A stretch of 34,493 nucleotides of DNA from Empedobacter falsenii (GCF_019308355.1 NZ_JAAGKM010000028.1:1-34493), one strand, 5' to 3'; positions 1 through 8,525 are shown, counted from the stretch's first letter. The notes: a model not told the origin generated them from the sequence alone. A program made the numbers and translations.

Positions 1-122
1 AAGAAACTGGGGAGTTATTATTGATCAATTTTTAATCCTATATCAAGAAAGGGTTAGACTCTAAAAAGTAGAACCTAACCCAAGCTTAATTTTTGAACTT
101 ACACACTTTAAGAGACAGTCCT
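1..122 (-). mobile_element. Terminal 122 bp of an insertion sequence, body to the left
   Basis: This stretch is an exact reverse complement of 34369-34490, so the same IS terminus appears at both ends of the window in opposite orientation. Read from the host junction at 122 outward, it begins GGACTGTCTCTTAAAGTGTG, which resembles termini of IS256-type elements (a guess from the TGTGTAA-like motif). A subterminal imperfect hairpin lies at about 51-81 (GGGTTAG paired with CTAACCC). No transposase sequence is inside the window. The element ends exactly at the base of the hairpin starting at 123. Confidence 0.7.
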
Positions 123-182
123 AAAAATAGTCAAAATAAAAGCGTTACTTTTTTGAGTAACGCTTTTATTTTGACTATTTTT
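123..182. terminator. Perfect 27-bp hairpin, terminator-like
   Basis: The arms 123-149 and 156-182 are perfectly complementary over 27 bp with a 6-nt loop (TTTTTG). The core is GCGTTACT/AGTAACGC, with A/T-rich outer arms that give a U-rich tail in either direction. It lies 19 bp past the stop of the GLPGLI gene on the minus strand, so it probably ends that transcript. The same GCGTTAC core recurs downstream of polA and between tpx and the hydroxybutyryl-CoA dehydrogenase gene. Confidence 0.75.
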
Positions 183-201
183 CAACTCCTTCATTCGATG
201 T

Positions 202-909
202 TTACGATGCATTCATATCGTTTTGCATTTCTCTTAACGTCATTACTTTTCCTCTTGTAGGTAAATTAATTTTAAGATTTTCTTTCAAAATTTCAAGTTG
301 ATTAATCTTAAAAATCACTGTAAAATAAGGCGAAATAATTTCTGCTTGTAAAATCAACCCCGGTAAATTCGAAAAATAATAAGGTCCATCTTTATATCTT
401 ATTTCAGGCGAATACCAAGCCGTAAATTCATTTCCATCTCGATCTTGATCAATCGCTTTTACGACATTATAACCATTAATCACAGCTTTTTCTTTCGTTA
501 ATTTCCAATTAAAATTAGGTATATTTTCTTTAACCAAATACGTTTTTACATTAATATCAAACTGTTTATAATATTCATTTTTAGAAAAATCTTTATACAA
601 AGGATTTTGTTCCGATTTCAAAATCTCTTGTACAACCATATCCGCTTCATGTTGTGCGTTATTCACTTTTGTATCTGCTCGAAAAACAGATAAATTTTTA
701 TTACTTTCTAATATAAAATCGACAAAAACTCCTCTATCTATAGCCATTTTGAAAGCTGGTTGCAAATTCTTTGAAAACATATCCTTCGATTGTTCATAAT
801 CAAAAATAAATTCGGCTTTGTAAGTTGCTCGTATGCTTTCTTTTTGCGTTTGTGCTGACAGATTAATTCCTAAAAACGAGGTAATTGCGACAATTATATT
901 TTTATTTAT
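202..909 (-). CDS. GLPGLI family exported protein, start codon apparently ATA
   Basis: This is a small exported protein of the Bacteroidota GLPGLI family, whose function is unknown; members are usually about 230-280 residues. The hallmark appears as NLPGLI near residue 182, preceded by a tyrosine/proline-rich strand (YSPEIRYKDGPYYFS). The first ATG in frame is at 780, but that would remove the N-terminus. The frame stays open to the stop of the preceding gene at 922-924 and encodes a good Sec signal peptide (NKNIIVAITSFLGINLSAQ) if translation starts at the ATA at 907-909, giving 235 residues. No ATG, GTG or TTG is available there, so either a rare ATA/ATT start is used or the start codon has been lost by point mutation. 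It follows the upstream exported-protein gene by 12 bp, so translational coupling is plausible. Family assignment is firm; expression of a full-length product is uncertain. Confidence 0.75.
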   Translation of the reverse strand: MNKNIIVAITSFLGINLSAQTQKESIRATYKAEFIFDYEQSKDMFSKNLQPAFKMAIDRGVFVDFILESNKNLSVFRADTKVNNAQHEADMVVQEILKSEQNPLYKDFSKNEYYKQFDINVKTYLVKENIPNFNWKLTKEKAVINGYNVVKAIDQDRDGNEFTAWYSPEIRYKDGPYYFSNLPGLILQAEIISPYFTVIFKINQLEILKENLKINLPTRGKVMTLREMQNDMNAS

Positions 910-921
910 TGGGTTTTTATT

Positions 922-1956
922 TTATTTAAAACTTTTTCTAATATCCATCTTTTCGTTCACCGATTTGTTGAACTCTGAAAAAGATTGCGTGTTATAATCA
1001 TTTACGATTATACTAAAATTCATATCTAAATCTGTTTTTTCATCATCTTTTTCATAAGTAGTGTTCCAAATTGCAGACGTTTCTTTCAACACCCAATTCC
1101 CGTTATGAGGACGATATTTATAAACAACTTTTGCTTCTCTTAAAAATTCATTTTCTGAATATTTAGTTTCCGGAATAGTCGTTTCCCAATAAAACTCAAC
1201 AACAGCAAATGTATCTTTATCAATTGTCAGAAATACATCTCTTGATTTTGTTTTTATTGTAACTTCATAAACAAAACTATCTCCATATTTTGTTAATGAT
1301 AAATTAGATTCTTCATATTTCTTTTCCTTTAATAAGTATACAAATTGCTTAATATATTTTTCTTTCAAATAAATACTCTCCAAATAATAAATCAAACGAA
1401 TATTTGAATTTGGTTCTCGTCCACTTTTTATTTCGTTGTTTACAATTCCTTTTGATTTAATTTTCAAATCTCCTCGTTTAAATTTAAACTGTAAATCTGC
1501 ATCAATAAAATCCCGTTCATTATTATTAAATAACAAATCTTGTTGAAAATTAACTAAGAAATAATATTGTTCAATATTAAAGTTTTTATCATAATTATCA
1601 TAAACTTTCTGTAGAACATCTTCGGCTTTCAAGTTTGTTACAAAAGCTTCTTTTAACTCGATTTCGGATACTCTTTCGAGTTTGATTATCATTTCAGATT
1701 TTAATTCCGATACGTTGATTATTGCATCTTGATAATCTTTTTTCGAAACGATTAACTCATCTGTTTGCGAAACATTGTTTAAATCAACCACAACTTTTCC
1801 TTTCATGTCTGATACAAAATTCTTAGTCGAATTTTTGAAATATACATCTGCATCATAAAGTGGTAAATTATCCGAAAGGTCTAATATTTTTAGATTTATA
1901 ATTTGAGCATTTAAACAAATCGTAAACAATGTAAATAAGTAAAATAGTTTTTTCAT
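922..1956 (-). CDS. Exported protein with carboxypeptidase-regulatory-like N-terminal domain
   Basis: A 344-residue protein of unknown function. I chose the ATG at 1956 because it begins a clear signal peptide (MKKLFYLFTLFTICLNA, then Q); a longer in-frame start at 2043 adds 29 residues that would bury it. Residues about 20-95 look like a carboxypeptidase-regulatory-like beta-sandwich, as found on Bacteroidota TonB-dependent receptors and surface proteins (PLYDADVYFKNS, then DMKGKVVVDL and DELIVSKKDYQD). The rest is beta-rich with many aromatic residues and no catalytic motif I recognise. It sits directly upstream of the GLPGLI gene and probably shares its transcript. It is likely periplasmic or outer-membrane associated. 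Confidence is high that the gene is real and low for function. Confidence 0.75.
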   Translation of the reverse strand: MKKLFYLFTLFTICLNAQIINLKILDLSDNLPLYDADVYFKNSTKNFVSDMKGKVVVDLNNVSQTDELIVSKKDYQDAIINVSELKSEMIIKLERVSEIELKEAFVTNLKAEDVLQKVYDNYDKNFNIEQYYFLVNFQQDLLFNNNERDFIDADLQFKFKRGDLKIKSKGIVNNEIKSGREPNSNIRLIYYLESIYLKEKYIKQFVYLLKEKKYEESNLSLTKYGDSFVYEVTIKTKSRDVFLTIDKDTFAVVEFYWETTIPETKYSENEFLREAKVVYKYRPHNGNWVLKETSAIWNTTYEKDDEKTDLDMNFSIIVNDYNTQSFSEFNKSVNEKMDIRKSFK

Positions 1957-2047
1957 ATAATTTAAAATCAATAATGAATTAAAGATATATTTTAATCTCG
2001 TTAAGAATTTGTTAATCAGAATATTTTGTAGATATTTCAACAAAAAA

Positions 2048-2071
2048 AAACGCTACTAAAAAGTAACGCTT
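2048..2071 (-). terminator. Terminator downstream of polA
   Basis: Read on the minus strand, AAGCGTTACT and AGTAGCGTT pair over 10 bp (two G-U wobbles) around a TTTT loop and are followed by a run of about nine U residues. The hairpin begins about 25 bp after the polA stop codon. Its core belongs to the same GCGTTAC group as the hairpins at 123 and 11842. Confidence 0.75.
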
Positions 2072-2096
2072 TGTAATTATTGTAAATAATATTTTT

Positions 2097-4934
2097 CTAA
2101 TGAGCTTCTAACCAATTCGCTCCTACTCCGACTTCTGCAATCAACGGAACATCCATTTGCATTGCAGCTTCCATAGTCGATTTGATTAATTCAGAAACTT
2201 TTTCAAACTCATCTTTTGGTGCATCAAAAATTAACTCATCATGCACTTGTAAAATCATTTTGGTTTTATAATTTTTCTTCAATTCTTTCTGAATTTGAAT
2301 CATTGCCATTTTCACGATATCAGCCGCAGTTCCTTGTATTGGTGCATTTACAGCATTTCGCTCAGCATGCGAACGCACTACTGCATTTCTCGAATTGATA
2401 TCTTTCAAATAACGGCGACGTCCCATTAACGTTTCTACAAAACCTTGGTCACGAGCCACCTCAACTTGTTTTTCGATATACGCTTTCAACGTTGGGTAAG
2501 TTTCATAATACGCATCAATCAATGCTTTGGCTTCTTTACGAGAAATATTCGCTTGATCTGCCAAACCGAAAGCCGAAACACCATAAATAATTCCGAAATT
2601 CACCGTTTTTGCCTGACTACGTTGTTCACGCGTCACCTCATCCAACGCCACATTAAAAACTTTTGCGGCAGTAGAAGCATGAATATCTTCTCCATGTTTG
2701 AAAGCCTCTACCATTGCAGGATCTTGTGACATTTGCGCAATCAAACGCAATTCAATTTGCGAATAATCGGCAGAAATAATCACATGATTTTCATCTCGTG
2801 CAACAAAGGCTTTACGAATCTGCTGACCTTCTTCTGAACGAATCGGAATGTTTTGTAAATTCGGATTTACAGAAGACAAACGTCCCGTTGCAGCAACCGT
2901 TTGCGCGTATGTTGTATGCACGCGACCAGTTTTTGGATTCACCAATTCTGGCAACGCATCAATATAAGTCGATTTTAATTTTTGTAATTGACGGTACTCT
3001 AAAATATCATTGATAATTGGATGTTTATCTTTCAATTTCGATAAAATTTCTTCTCCTGTTGCGTACTGACCTGTTTTGGTTTTCTTCGCTTTTGGATCTA
3101 ATTGTAATTTATCAAATAAGATTTCTCCCAATTGTTTTGGCGAGTTAAGATTGAATTCTTCTCCAGCATCTTCCTGAATTTTTGCTTCCAATTCTCTTAA
3201 TTTCGCTTCGTGTTTAACTGAAAGTTCTTTCAAGAACGGAACATCCAAATTAACACCTTCCAATTCCATATCAGCCAAAACTTGCATCAATGGCATTTCA
3301 AGATCAGTGAATAATTTGTGTGTATTTGCTTTGATTAATTCTGGTTCGAAAAGATTTTTCAATTGATTTGTAATATCAGAATCTTCTACTCCATATTCAG
3401 TTTGCTCCATCAACGGAACATCACGGAAATTCTTTTGATTCTTTCCTTTTTTTCCAATCAAACTTTCGATTGAAACTGGTTGATAGCTCAAATATGTTTC
3501 TGACAACACATCCATATTGTGACGCATATCTGGATTAATCAAATAATGCGCAATCATCGTATCAAAATTCTGACCTAAAACAACAATGTCATATTTGTTT
3601 AAAACTTTAATATCATATTTTAGATTTTGACCAATTTTCGAAATTGATTCATCTTCAAAAAATGGTTTAAATTCGTTGATAATTGCTTTTGTTTCCTCGA
3701 AATCAGTTGAAAAAGGAACATAATAACCTTTTCCTTTTTCCCAAGAAAATGAAATTCCAACCAATTCAGCTTCTAAAGCATCCAAAGAAGTTGTTTCCGT
3801 ATCGAACGTCACTTCTTTTTGTTTTAGAATATTTCGTAATAAAATTTCTCTACCTTTTTTCGTATCGATTAATTGATATAAATGATTCGTTGTTGAAATA
3901 TCTGTAAAAGCTGAATTTTGTGGAACGATTTCTTCATCAGACGTAAAATCGAACAATGATTGTTGAGCCATTTGCACTTGATTCGAAGAAATCTGACTTG
4001 CCGCAGAAATTTCTTCTTGCGCTTCTTTGATAATTCCCGAAACATCCAAACCATAAATTCTGTAAACCGTTTCTAACATACGACGGAATTCTAACTCCGT
4101 GAAAAGTTCAGTAACTTTTTCTATATCTGGCGGGCAAACCGTTAAATCTTCTTCATCAAATTCTACAGGAACATCTGTAATAATCGTTGCTAATTTCTTC
4201 GAAAGAATTCCAAGCTCTTTATTCTCTTCAATCTTTTCTTTAGCTTTCCCTTTCAGCTTATCTGTATTCGCTAAAAGGTTTTCCAATGATCCAAATTCTT
4301 TCAAATATTTACTTGCCGTTTTTGCTCCAACACCTGGTAAACCTGGAATATTATCCACAGCATCACCCATCATTCCAAGGTAATCGATAACTTGAATTGG
4401 ATCGTCGATTTCAAATTTTTCTTTTACTTCTTCAATTCCCCAAATCTCAACACCTTTTCCATTTGCAGCAGGACGATACATTTTAATTTTGTCCGTTACC
4501 AATTGCGCAAAATCCTTATCGGGTGTCACCATATAAGTTGTATAACCAGCTTTCTCTGCTTTCTGTGCTAATGTTCCGATCACATCATCTGCTTCGTAAC
4601 CTTCGGCGAAAAGTACTGGAATTTTTAACGCTCGTAAAATATCTTGAATATACGGAACGCCTTGACGAATGGCTTCTGGCGTTTCATCACGATTTGCTTT
4701 ATATTCAGGATAATCTACCGTACGAACTGTTGCTTGACCAACATCAAAAACAACCGCCAAATGCGTTGGTTGTTCACGTCGAATGACATCGAACAAGGAA
4801 TTCGTAAATCCCATAATTGCCGATGTATTGAAACCTTTTGAGTTGATTCGTGGATTTTTGATAAATGCATAATATCCTCTAAAAATTAAGGCATAAGCAT
4901 CTAACAAAAAAAGTCTTTTATCTAATTGATTCAT
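2097..4934 (-). CDS. polA: DNA polymerase I
   Basis: Full-length 945-residue DNA polymerase I, used for Okazaki fragment maturation and repair synthesis. Three domains are visible. The 5'-nuclease domain covers residues 1 to about 290 (VVFDVG, EADDVIGTLA, TPDKDF, GVGAKTA). The 3'-5' proofreading domain covers about 365-545 and has its acidic residues in place (FDTETTSLDALE near residue 377, NLKYDIK, YGVEDSD), so proofreading appears intact, unlike in some bacterial PolA proteins. The polymerase domain follows, with DYSQIELR near 720, KTVNFGIIYG near 776 and the motif C signature VHDEL near 894. The linker at about 300-345 is Ser/Gln-rich. The gene has its own terminator. The upstream gap to the ferredoxin gene is filled with heptamer repeats and I see no clear promoter there. 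Confidence 0.98.
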   Translation of the reverse strand: MNQLDKRLFLLDAYALIFRGYYAFIKNPRINSKGFNTSAIMGFTNSLFDVIRREQPTHLAVVFDVGQATVRTVDYPEYKANRDETPEAIRQGVPYIQDILRALKIPVLFAEGYEADDVIGTLAQKAEKAGYTTYMVTPDKDFAQLVTDKIKMYRPAANGKGVEIWGIEEVKEKFEIDDPIQVIDYLGMMGDAVDNIPGLPGVGAKTASKYLKEFGSLENLLANTDKLKGKAKEKIEENKELGILSKKLATIITDVPVEFDEEDLTVCPPDIEKVTELFTELEFRRMLETVYRIYGLDVSGIIKEAQEEISAASQISSNQVQMAQQSLFDFTSDEEIVPQNSAFTDISTTNHLYQLIDTKKGREILLRNILKQKEVTFDTETTSLDALEAELVGISFSWEKGKGYYVPFSTDFEETKAIINEFKPFFEDESISKIGQNLKYDIKVLNKYDIVVLGQNFDTMIAHYLINPDMRHNMDVLSETYLSYQPVSIESLIGKKGKNQKNFRDVPLMEQTEYGVEDSDITNQLKNLFEPELIKANTHKLFTDLEMPLMQVLADMELEGVNLDVPFLKELSVKHEAKLRELEAKIQEDAGEEFNLNSPKQLGEILFDKLQLDPKAKKTKTGQYATGEEILSKLKDKHPIINDILEYRQLQKLKSTYIDALPELVNPKTGRVHTTYAQTVAATGRLSSVNPNLQNIPIRSEEGQQIRKAFVARDENHVIISADYSQIELRLIAQMSQDPAMVEAFKHGEDIHASTAAKVFNVALDEVTREQRSQAKTVNFGIIYGVSAFGLADQANISRKEAKALIDAYYETYPTLKAYIEKQVEVARDQGFVETLMGRRRYLKDINSRNAVVRSHAERNAVNAPIQGTAADIVKMAMIQIQKELKKNYKTKMILQVHDELIFDAPKDEFEKVSELIKSTMEAAMQMDVPLIAEVGVGANWLEAH

Positions 4935-4953
4935 TTAATAAGTTTTAAGTATT

Positions 4954-5043
4954 ACGCTAAACGTTTTACGCTAAACGTTTTACGCTAAACGATAATAACA
5001 AAATTGTGACGTAGAACTTATAACGTACCACGTAAAACTAAAA
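4954..5043. repeat. Degenerate heptamer repeat tract upstream of polA
   Basis: The gap between polA and the ferredoxin gene is built of 7-nt units that mostly begin AC: ACGCTAA and ACGTTTT alternate from 4954 to 4988. After a one-base phase slip, ACGTAGA, ACTTATA, ACGTACC and ACGTAAA run from 5009 to 5036. The most regular part can also be read as three copies of TTACGCTAAACG with 14-bp period (4952, 4966, 4980). No gene is visible in it. Confidence 0.75.
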
Positions 5044-5044
5044 T

Positions 5045-5377
5045 TTAATATTCTGGTGCTAATTCAACAACCAATCCATCCATTTCATCCGAAAGATGTA
5101 ACTGACAACCTAAACGTGAATTATCTTTCACATTAAATGCCTCTGCTAACATTGCATCTTCATCAGGCGTCATTTCTGGTAATTGAATTTCTGGAGTCAA
5201 CACATAACATTGACAAGAGGCACACATCGCCATTCCACCACAAATACCAATGGTTCCTTCTGGTGCTAATTCGTAGGCGCGCACAAGCTCCATGATATTC
5301 ATATTCATATCAGTAGGCGCGTCAACTTCATGCGAAACACCTTCTCTATCTATAATTGTAATTTTAATATCTGCCAT
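5045..5377 (-). CDS. 2Fe-2S ferredoxin, adrenodoxin/plant-type fold
   Basis: A 110-residue soluble one-electron carrier. The cluster ligands are visible as C-x5-C-x2-C (CGGMAMCASC, about residues 46-54) plus a distal Cys in RLGCQL near residue 90, the spacing of adrenodoxin-like ferredoxins. The loop before the cluster contains the usual acidic and glycine residues (APEGTIGICGG). A TATTTTTG -7 element lies 20 bp upstream. The reductase at 8559-9611 is a plausible partner, and the two genes would be near neighbours without the IS element between them. Electron acceptors cannot be told from the sequence. Confidence 0.93.
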   Translation of the reverse strand: MADIKITIIDREGVSHEVDAPTDMNMNIMELVRAYELAPEGTIGICGGMAMCASCQCYVLTPEIQLPEMTPDEDAMLAEAFNVKDNSRLGCQLHLSDEMDGLVVELAPEY

Positions 5378-5396
5378 AATACTTTTTCAAGTTAAA

Positions 5397-5404
5397 CAAA
5401 AATA
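5397..5404 (-). promoter_or_regulatory. -7 promoter element for the ferredoxin gene
   Basis: On the minus strand this reads TATTTTTG, matching the Bacteroidota TAnnTTTG -7 consensus, 20 bp before the ATG at 5377. No TTG at ideal -33 spacing is clear, so support rests on the -7 box and its position. Confidence 0.5.
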
Positions 5405-5520
5405 CGGATTGTTTACTTTCAAAAAAAGAATATACCTCATTGGTTCATATTTAATACTAATTTTAAATAAGAACTGTTACGAATTACGAGTTTTGTCGAC
5501 TAATTAGTAAAATTAAAAAA

Positions 5521-5575
5521 ATGAATTCACACGAAATAGATTATAAAATATATGGCTGTACGTTTTCAAAACAAA
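5521..5575 (+). pseudogene. Possible 5' remnant of an AIM24-like gene cut by the IS element
   Basis: An ATG after an A-rich leader starts the peptide MNSHEIDYKIYG, which resembles from memory the N-terminus of Bacteroidota AIM24/TIGR00266-type proteins (SHEIDYKI then a Gly). The reading continues as CTFSKQ, no longer looks like the family, and runs into the IS left end at 5576; the next stop is at 5590-5592. The rest of the gene is not in the window. The similarity covers about 12 residues, so this is a suggestion; it could also be chance. Confidence 0.4.
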
Positions 5576-5613
5576 TGAGACATTTCAGTTAAAAAATTAA
5601 GAGAGTGTTTTTT

Positions 5614-6597
5614 TTATAAATTTATAATTTTTTGTTGAAAATACAATTGCCTTCTTTTAGCGATTGTTTTTTGTTTAATAATTGCTCTTTTTTCCAATAT
5701 TTTATCTGCTCTTCCGAAATACATATCGGCAGGAGTTAGATTATTCAAAGCCTCATGATATCTACGATTGTTGTAATTTTCGACAAAATGTTCGAGGGCA
5801 AAAATTAGTTCCTCAGGATGATAATAATGATCCAGTTTTACCACATTTTTCATTGTTCTATGATAACGTTCAATTTTTCCTTGCGTTTGAGGATGAAGCG
5901 GTTTTCCTCGTATATGTTTCATTTTTTGAGTATTTTTCAAATAATCTTTTAATTCATTTGAAACATAACAAGGTCCATTGTCTGACAATAATTTTGGTCT
6001 CTGTTTGGTTTTAATTTGAGCCTTTTCAATTGCCTTTTTTACGGTTCTTTTTACATCTTCAGCCTTCATCGAGCTGCACAACTCCCAATGAATAATATAG
6101 CGACTGTAATCGTCCAAAATAGTACTCAAATAATACCATCCCCAACCAATAATCTTGAAATATGTAAAATCTGTTTGCCACATTTCATGCACAAAATTGG
6201 TTTTGTCGTTGAATTCATTTGCTGCTGAAATTAAGATATGATTGGGTGCAGAAATCAAATCTCTTTGCTTTAATATCCGATAAACGCTCGATTCTGAAAT
6301 AAAAACACCTAATTCGTCCGTCATTTTAAATGCTAATTCTCTAGCCGATAATTCTGGATAATCTAAGGCTAATTCTACAATCAAATCTTTCTGAGATTCG
6401 GGAATACTGTTCCATTTTCGATGAATAGATGGACGTTTTGATTCTAAACCTTCAAATCCATTTTCAAGATAATTAGAATACCATTTGTAAAATGTACTTC
6501 TGGAAATACCAAACTCATCCAAAGTCCGTTTAACACCGATTTCTGAACGTGTAACAACTTCAATAATCTCGTATTTTTCACTTGCTGATAATCGCAT
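5614..6597 (-). CDS. IS3-family transposase OrfB (DDE catalytic part)
   Basis: A 327-residue transposase with an N-terminal helix-turn-helix (SRSTFYKWYSNYL) and an integrase-core domain. The catalytic triad is present: D in WQTDFTYF (about residue 144), D in LLSDNGPCY (about 206) and E in QGKIERYH (about 242), the second spacing being about 36 residues. The reading frame stays open upstream of its ATG, through GKFKKY, back to an A8 run inside orfA, so the active product is probably an OrfAB fusion made by -1 frameshifting; the ATG at 6597 may also be used alone. All key residues are intact, so the element may still be mobile. Confidence 0.93.
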   Translation of the reverse strand: MRLSASEKYEIIEVVTRSEIGVKRTLDEFGISRSTFYKWYSNYLENGFEGLESKRPSIHRKWNSIPESQKDLIVELALDYPELSARELAFKMTDELGVFISESSVYRILKQRDLISAPNHILISAANEFNDKTNFVHEMWQTDFTYFKIIGWGWYYLSTILDDYSRYIIHWELCSSMKAEDVKRTVKKAIEKAQIKTKQRPKLLSDNGPCYVSNELKDYLKNTQKMKHIRGKPLHPQTQGKIERYHRTMKNVVKLDHYYHPEELIFALEHFVENYNNRRYHEALNNLTPADMYFGRADKILEKRAIIKQKTIAKRRQLYFQQKIINL

Positions 6598-6617
6598 ATA
6601 TTTCTTGAATTTACCAA

Positions 6618-6971
6618 TTAATCCAATGAGTCCAAGGTTTTTTTTACGATATCATAGCGAACAATTAAATCGGCTACAATCTCCTTTAAACGCATGTTTT
6701 CTTTACGTAAATCAGAAACATCATTGCTCGTTGCTTCACGTGTTATATCGCCTGAAAGTCGCTTTTTACCAGCTTCCAAAAACTCTTTATTCCATTTATA
6801 GAATTGAGATTGTGAAATCGAATATTTTCGACATAGTTCAGCAACAGAAGTCTCTGCTCGTAAAGCTTCCATTACGATTAATATCTTTTGTTCAGCTGTA
6901 AAAATTCTTCGTGTATTATTACGAATATCTTTTACAAATTTTTCTGGAGTTTTCTTTTTAGAATTTGACAT
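6618..6971 (-). CDS. IS3-family transposase OrfA (DNA-binding part)
   Basis: A 117-residue protein with a transposase helix-turn-helix (AELCRKYSISQSQFYKW, about residues 43-59) followed by a leucine-zipper-like segment (VSDLRKENMRLKEIVADLI). This is the usual OrfA layout of IS3 elements. Near its 3' end the codons GTA AAA AAA ACC form an A8 slippery run (T8 at 6638-6645 on the plus strand). A -1 shift there joins OrfB without meeting a stop. Translation without shifting ends at 6618, giving the short OrfA, which in IS3 elements often acts as a DNA-binding regulator. Confidence 0.92.
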   Translation of the reverse strand: MSNSKKKTPEKFVKDIRNNTRRIFTAEQKILIVMEALRAETSVAELCRKYSISQSQFYKWNKEFLEAGKKRLSGDITREATSNDVSDLRKENMRLKEIVADLIVRYDIVKKTLDSLD

Positions 6972-7051
6972 AATTAAAGTTAATGTTTTAATGAAAACAC
7001 TAACTTAATTTTTAGGTCTTAACTGTCCACTTTTTGCTGAAGATTTACAAT

Positions 7052-8497
7052 TTGAAAAAACTTCTATTAACCGTTATTTTTTGTTCAGGATTTACGTTTG
7101 GACAAAATATTTTATCTTTTAGTAACGATCAATATAGCGGGATTAACGGTAGTGTTTTTTCTCCGACAACTTCATATTTTAACCCGAATAAATGGGATAT
7201 TAATATTATTTCTGAGGATATTTTATTCAGAAATGATTACGCTTACGTATCCGATCAAAACGTATTAGGTTTAATAAAAGGTGAAACAAAATCAGCAAAT
7301 ATAAAAGCTGGAATAAGAGGAGAAACGCATTCTAATATTTTAGATTTCGCAACTAGAAATACGATTTCTTATCATTTGGAAAATGATTTTCTGGGACCTT
7401 CCGTTTCTTTTAAAAAGAAAATTAATAATCAAACTTATCGTCTTGGAATTTTCACCCGACTTCGTACACAAGGTTCTATTAAAGATTTAGATAATTATTT
7501 TCGTTTTAGTAATCAGAATGAAATAGAACCAAAAAATTATGAGTTTGAACCTACAAAGACAAATGCAATGAATTGGGCTGAATTAGGCTTAAATGTTGCG
7601 ACAAATTTGTATACAACTAATACTTCTGAAGTTATTATTGGGGCAAATATTAAATATCTTTTGGGTTTAGATGGCGCGTATATCAAAAGTAAAAACGCGA
7701 TAAAATTAGAAGCTGAACCAACTATAACAAGTACAATCGACAATCCTGATGCAAATATTTATGCGTCAAATTATGATATAAAAGCAGGATATTCTACCAA
7801 TTATGATTTTGATCGAGATAAATATGTTTTACGAAATAGAGGAAATGGAGTTGGAATAGATTTAGGAATTTCTTTTGTGAACAGAAGAGCGAATGATGAA
7901 TTATATGATTTCAAATTTTCGGCAAATTTATTAGATGTTGGATTAGTAAAATTCAGAGGCGATAACCATCATTTCTACAATCCCTCGCAAAGAGTTCAAA
8001 TTCGTAATAATCCAAAATTAGATGGAGTTGAATTTGAAAGTGTTGATCAATATTTAGGACTTTTGAGCAAAGAAGTTTATGGTGATGAAACAAAATCTAA
8101 AACTGGAAATAATTTTTCAATCGGTTTACCAACAAGTTTGCATCTTAATCTAAGTAAAAAAATTATCGAAAATCATTATTTAAATTTCAATTGGATGCAA
8201 CGAATTCCAGTTTTCGAGAATAGTTTGAAACGTATCAATGTGCTCCAAACTTCTTATTCTATCCAAAAAGATGGATTTGGAATTGGGCCTTCACTTTCTA
8301 TCTATGATTATGAAAATGTAACGTTTGGAGGTTATGTAAGAATTGGCCCTCTAATTTTGGGCAGTGATAATGCAATTCCAATCGTTTTCAAACAGAAAAA
8401 ATTAACTTCTGCGAACTTTTATTTTGGATTAAAATTTTATCCTTTTTGGGACAATGAAGCCAAAAGACGAAGTAGAGAACCTTGTGAATGTGAATAA
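7052..8497 (+). CDS. DUF5723 family outer-membrane-type protein
   Basis: A 481-residue exported protein of the DUF5723 family, found in Bacteroidota and predicted to form an outer-membrane beta structure; its role is not known. The TTG at 7052 is chosen as start because it opens a clean signal peptide (MKKLLLTVIFCSGFTFG, then Q); no ATG is available. An upstream in-frame TTG at 7034 would add six residues before the signal. The body is rich in alternating strands with aromatic residues (for example NYRFGIF-like and FKFSANLLDVG segments) and ends with charged, Cys-containing CECE. The IS3 element ends only 22 bp upstream, so the native promoter has probably been displaced and expression may depend on the IS end. 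Confidence 0.8.
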   Translation: MKKLLLTVIFCSGFTFGQNILSFSNDQYSGINGSVFSPTTSYFNPNKWDINIISEDILFRNDYAYVSDQNVLGLIKGETKSANIKAGIRGETHSNILDFATRNTISYHLENDFLGPSVSFKKKINNQTYRLGIFTRLRTQGSIKDLDNYFRFSNQNEIEPKNYEFEPTKTNAMNWAELGLNVATNLYTTNTSEVIIGANIKYLLGLDGAYIKSKNAIKLEAEPTITSTIDNPDANIYASNYDIKAGYSTNYDFDRDKYVLRNRGNGVGIDLGISFVNRRANDELYDFKFSANLLDVGLVKFRGDNHHFYNPSQRVQIRNNPKLDGVEFESVDQYLGLLSKEVYGDETKSKTGNNFSIGLPTSLHLNLSKKIIENHYLNFNWMQRIPVFENSLKRINVLQTSYSIQKDGFGIGPSLSIYDYENVTFGGYVRIGPLILGSDNAIPIVFKQKKLTSANFYFGLKFYPFWDNEAKRRSREPCECE

Positions 8498-8504
8498 AAA
8501 AAAC

Positions 8505-8525
8505 CTTTTACGCAAAACGTAAAAG
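8505..8525. terminator. Hairpin between convergent DUF5723 and FNR genes
   Basis: CTTTTACG (8505-8512) and CGTAAAAG (8518-8525) form a perfect 8-bp stem around CAAAA. On the minus strand it is followed by a run of seven U residues, so it mainly serves the FNR gene; on the plus side the tail is A/T-rich but not a clean U-tract. Confidence 0.6.

Larger units (their letters stand above)
5576..7029 (-). mobile_element. IS3-family insertion sequence (about 1454 bp)
   Basis: Two overlapping-frame transposase genes lie between imperfect terminal inverted repeats of about 36-37 bp. The left end starts TGAGACATTTCAG and the right end, read inward on the minus strand, starts TGGACAGTTAAGAC. The two are collinear through a shared AAAAATTAAG and AGTGTTTT near the inner edge. 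Both termini have the TG...CA ends typical of the family. Flanking bases (AAA on the left, CTT on the right) show no target-site duplication. The element looks intact and separates the ferredoxin side from the DUF5723 gene. The exact left boundary is inferred from alignment of the ends. Confidence 0.8.

Noticed and set aside
1957-2043. Longer start at 2043 for the exported protein ending at 922
   Set aside because: It would place 29 residues ahead of a clear signal peptide; the ATG at 1956 gives the standard export start.
3650-3850. PolA with degenerate proofreading domain
   Set aside because: The exonuclease acidic residues (DTET, NLKYD, YxxED) are all present, so the domain appears functional.
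4952-4991. Three copies of TTACGCTAAACG as a CRISPR-like array or origin iterons
   Set aside because: Units are 12-14 bp with no unique spacers and form part of a 7-nt periodic tract found at other gaps; no cas or replication initiator gene is near.
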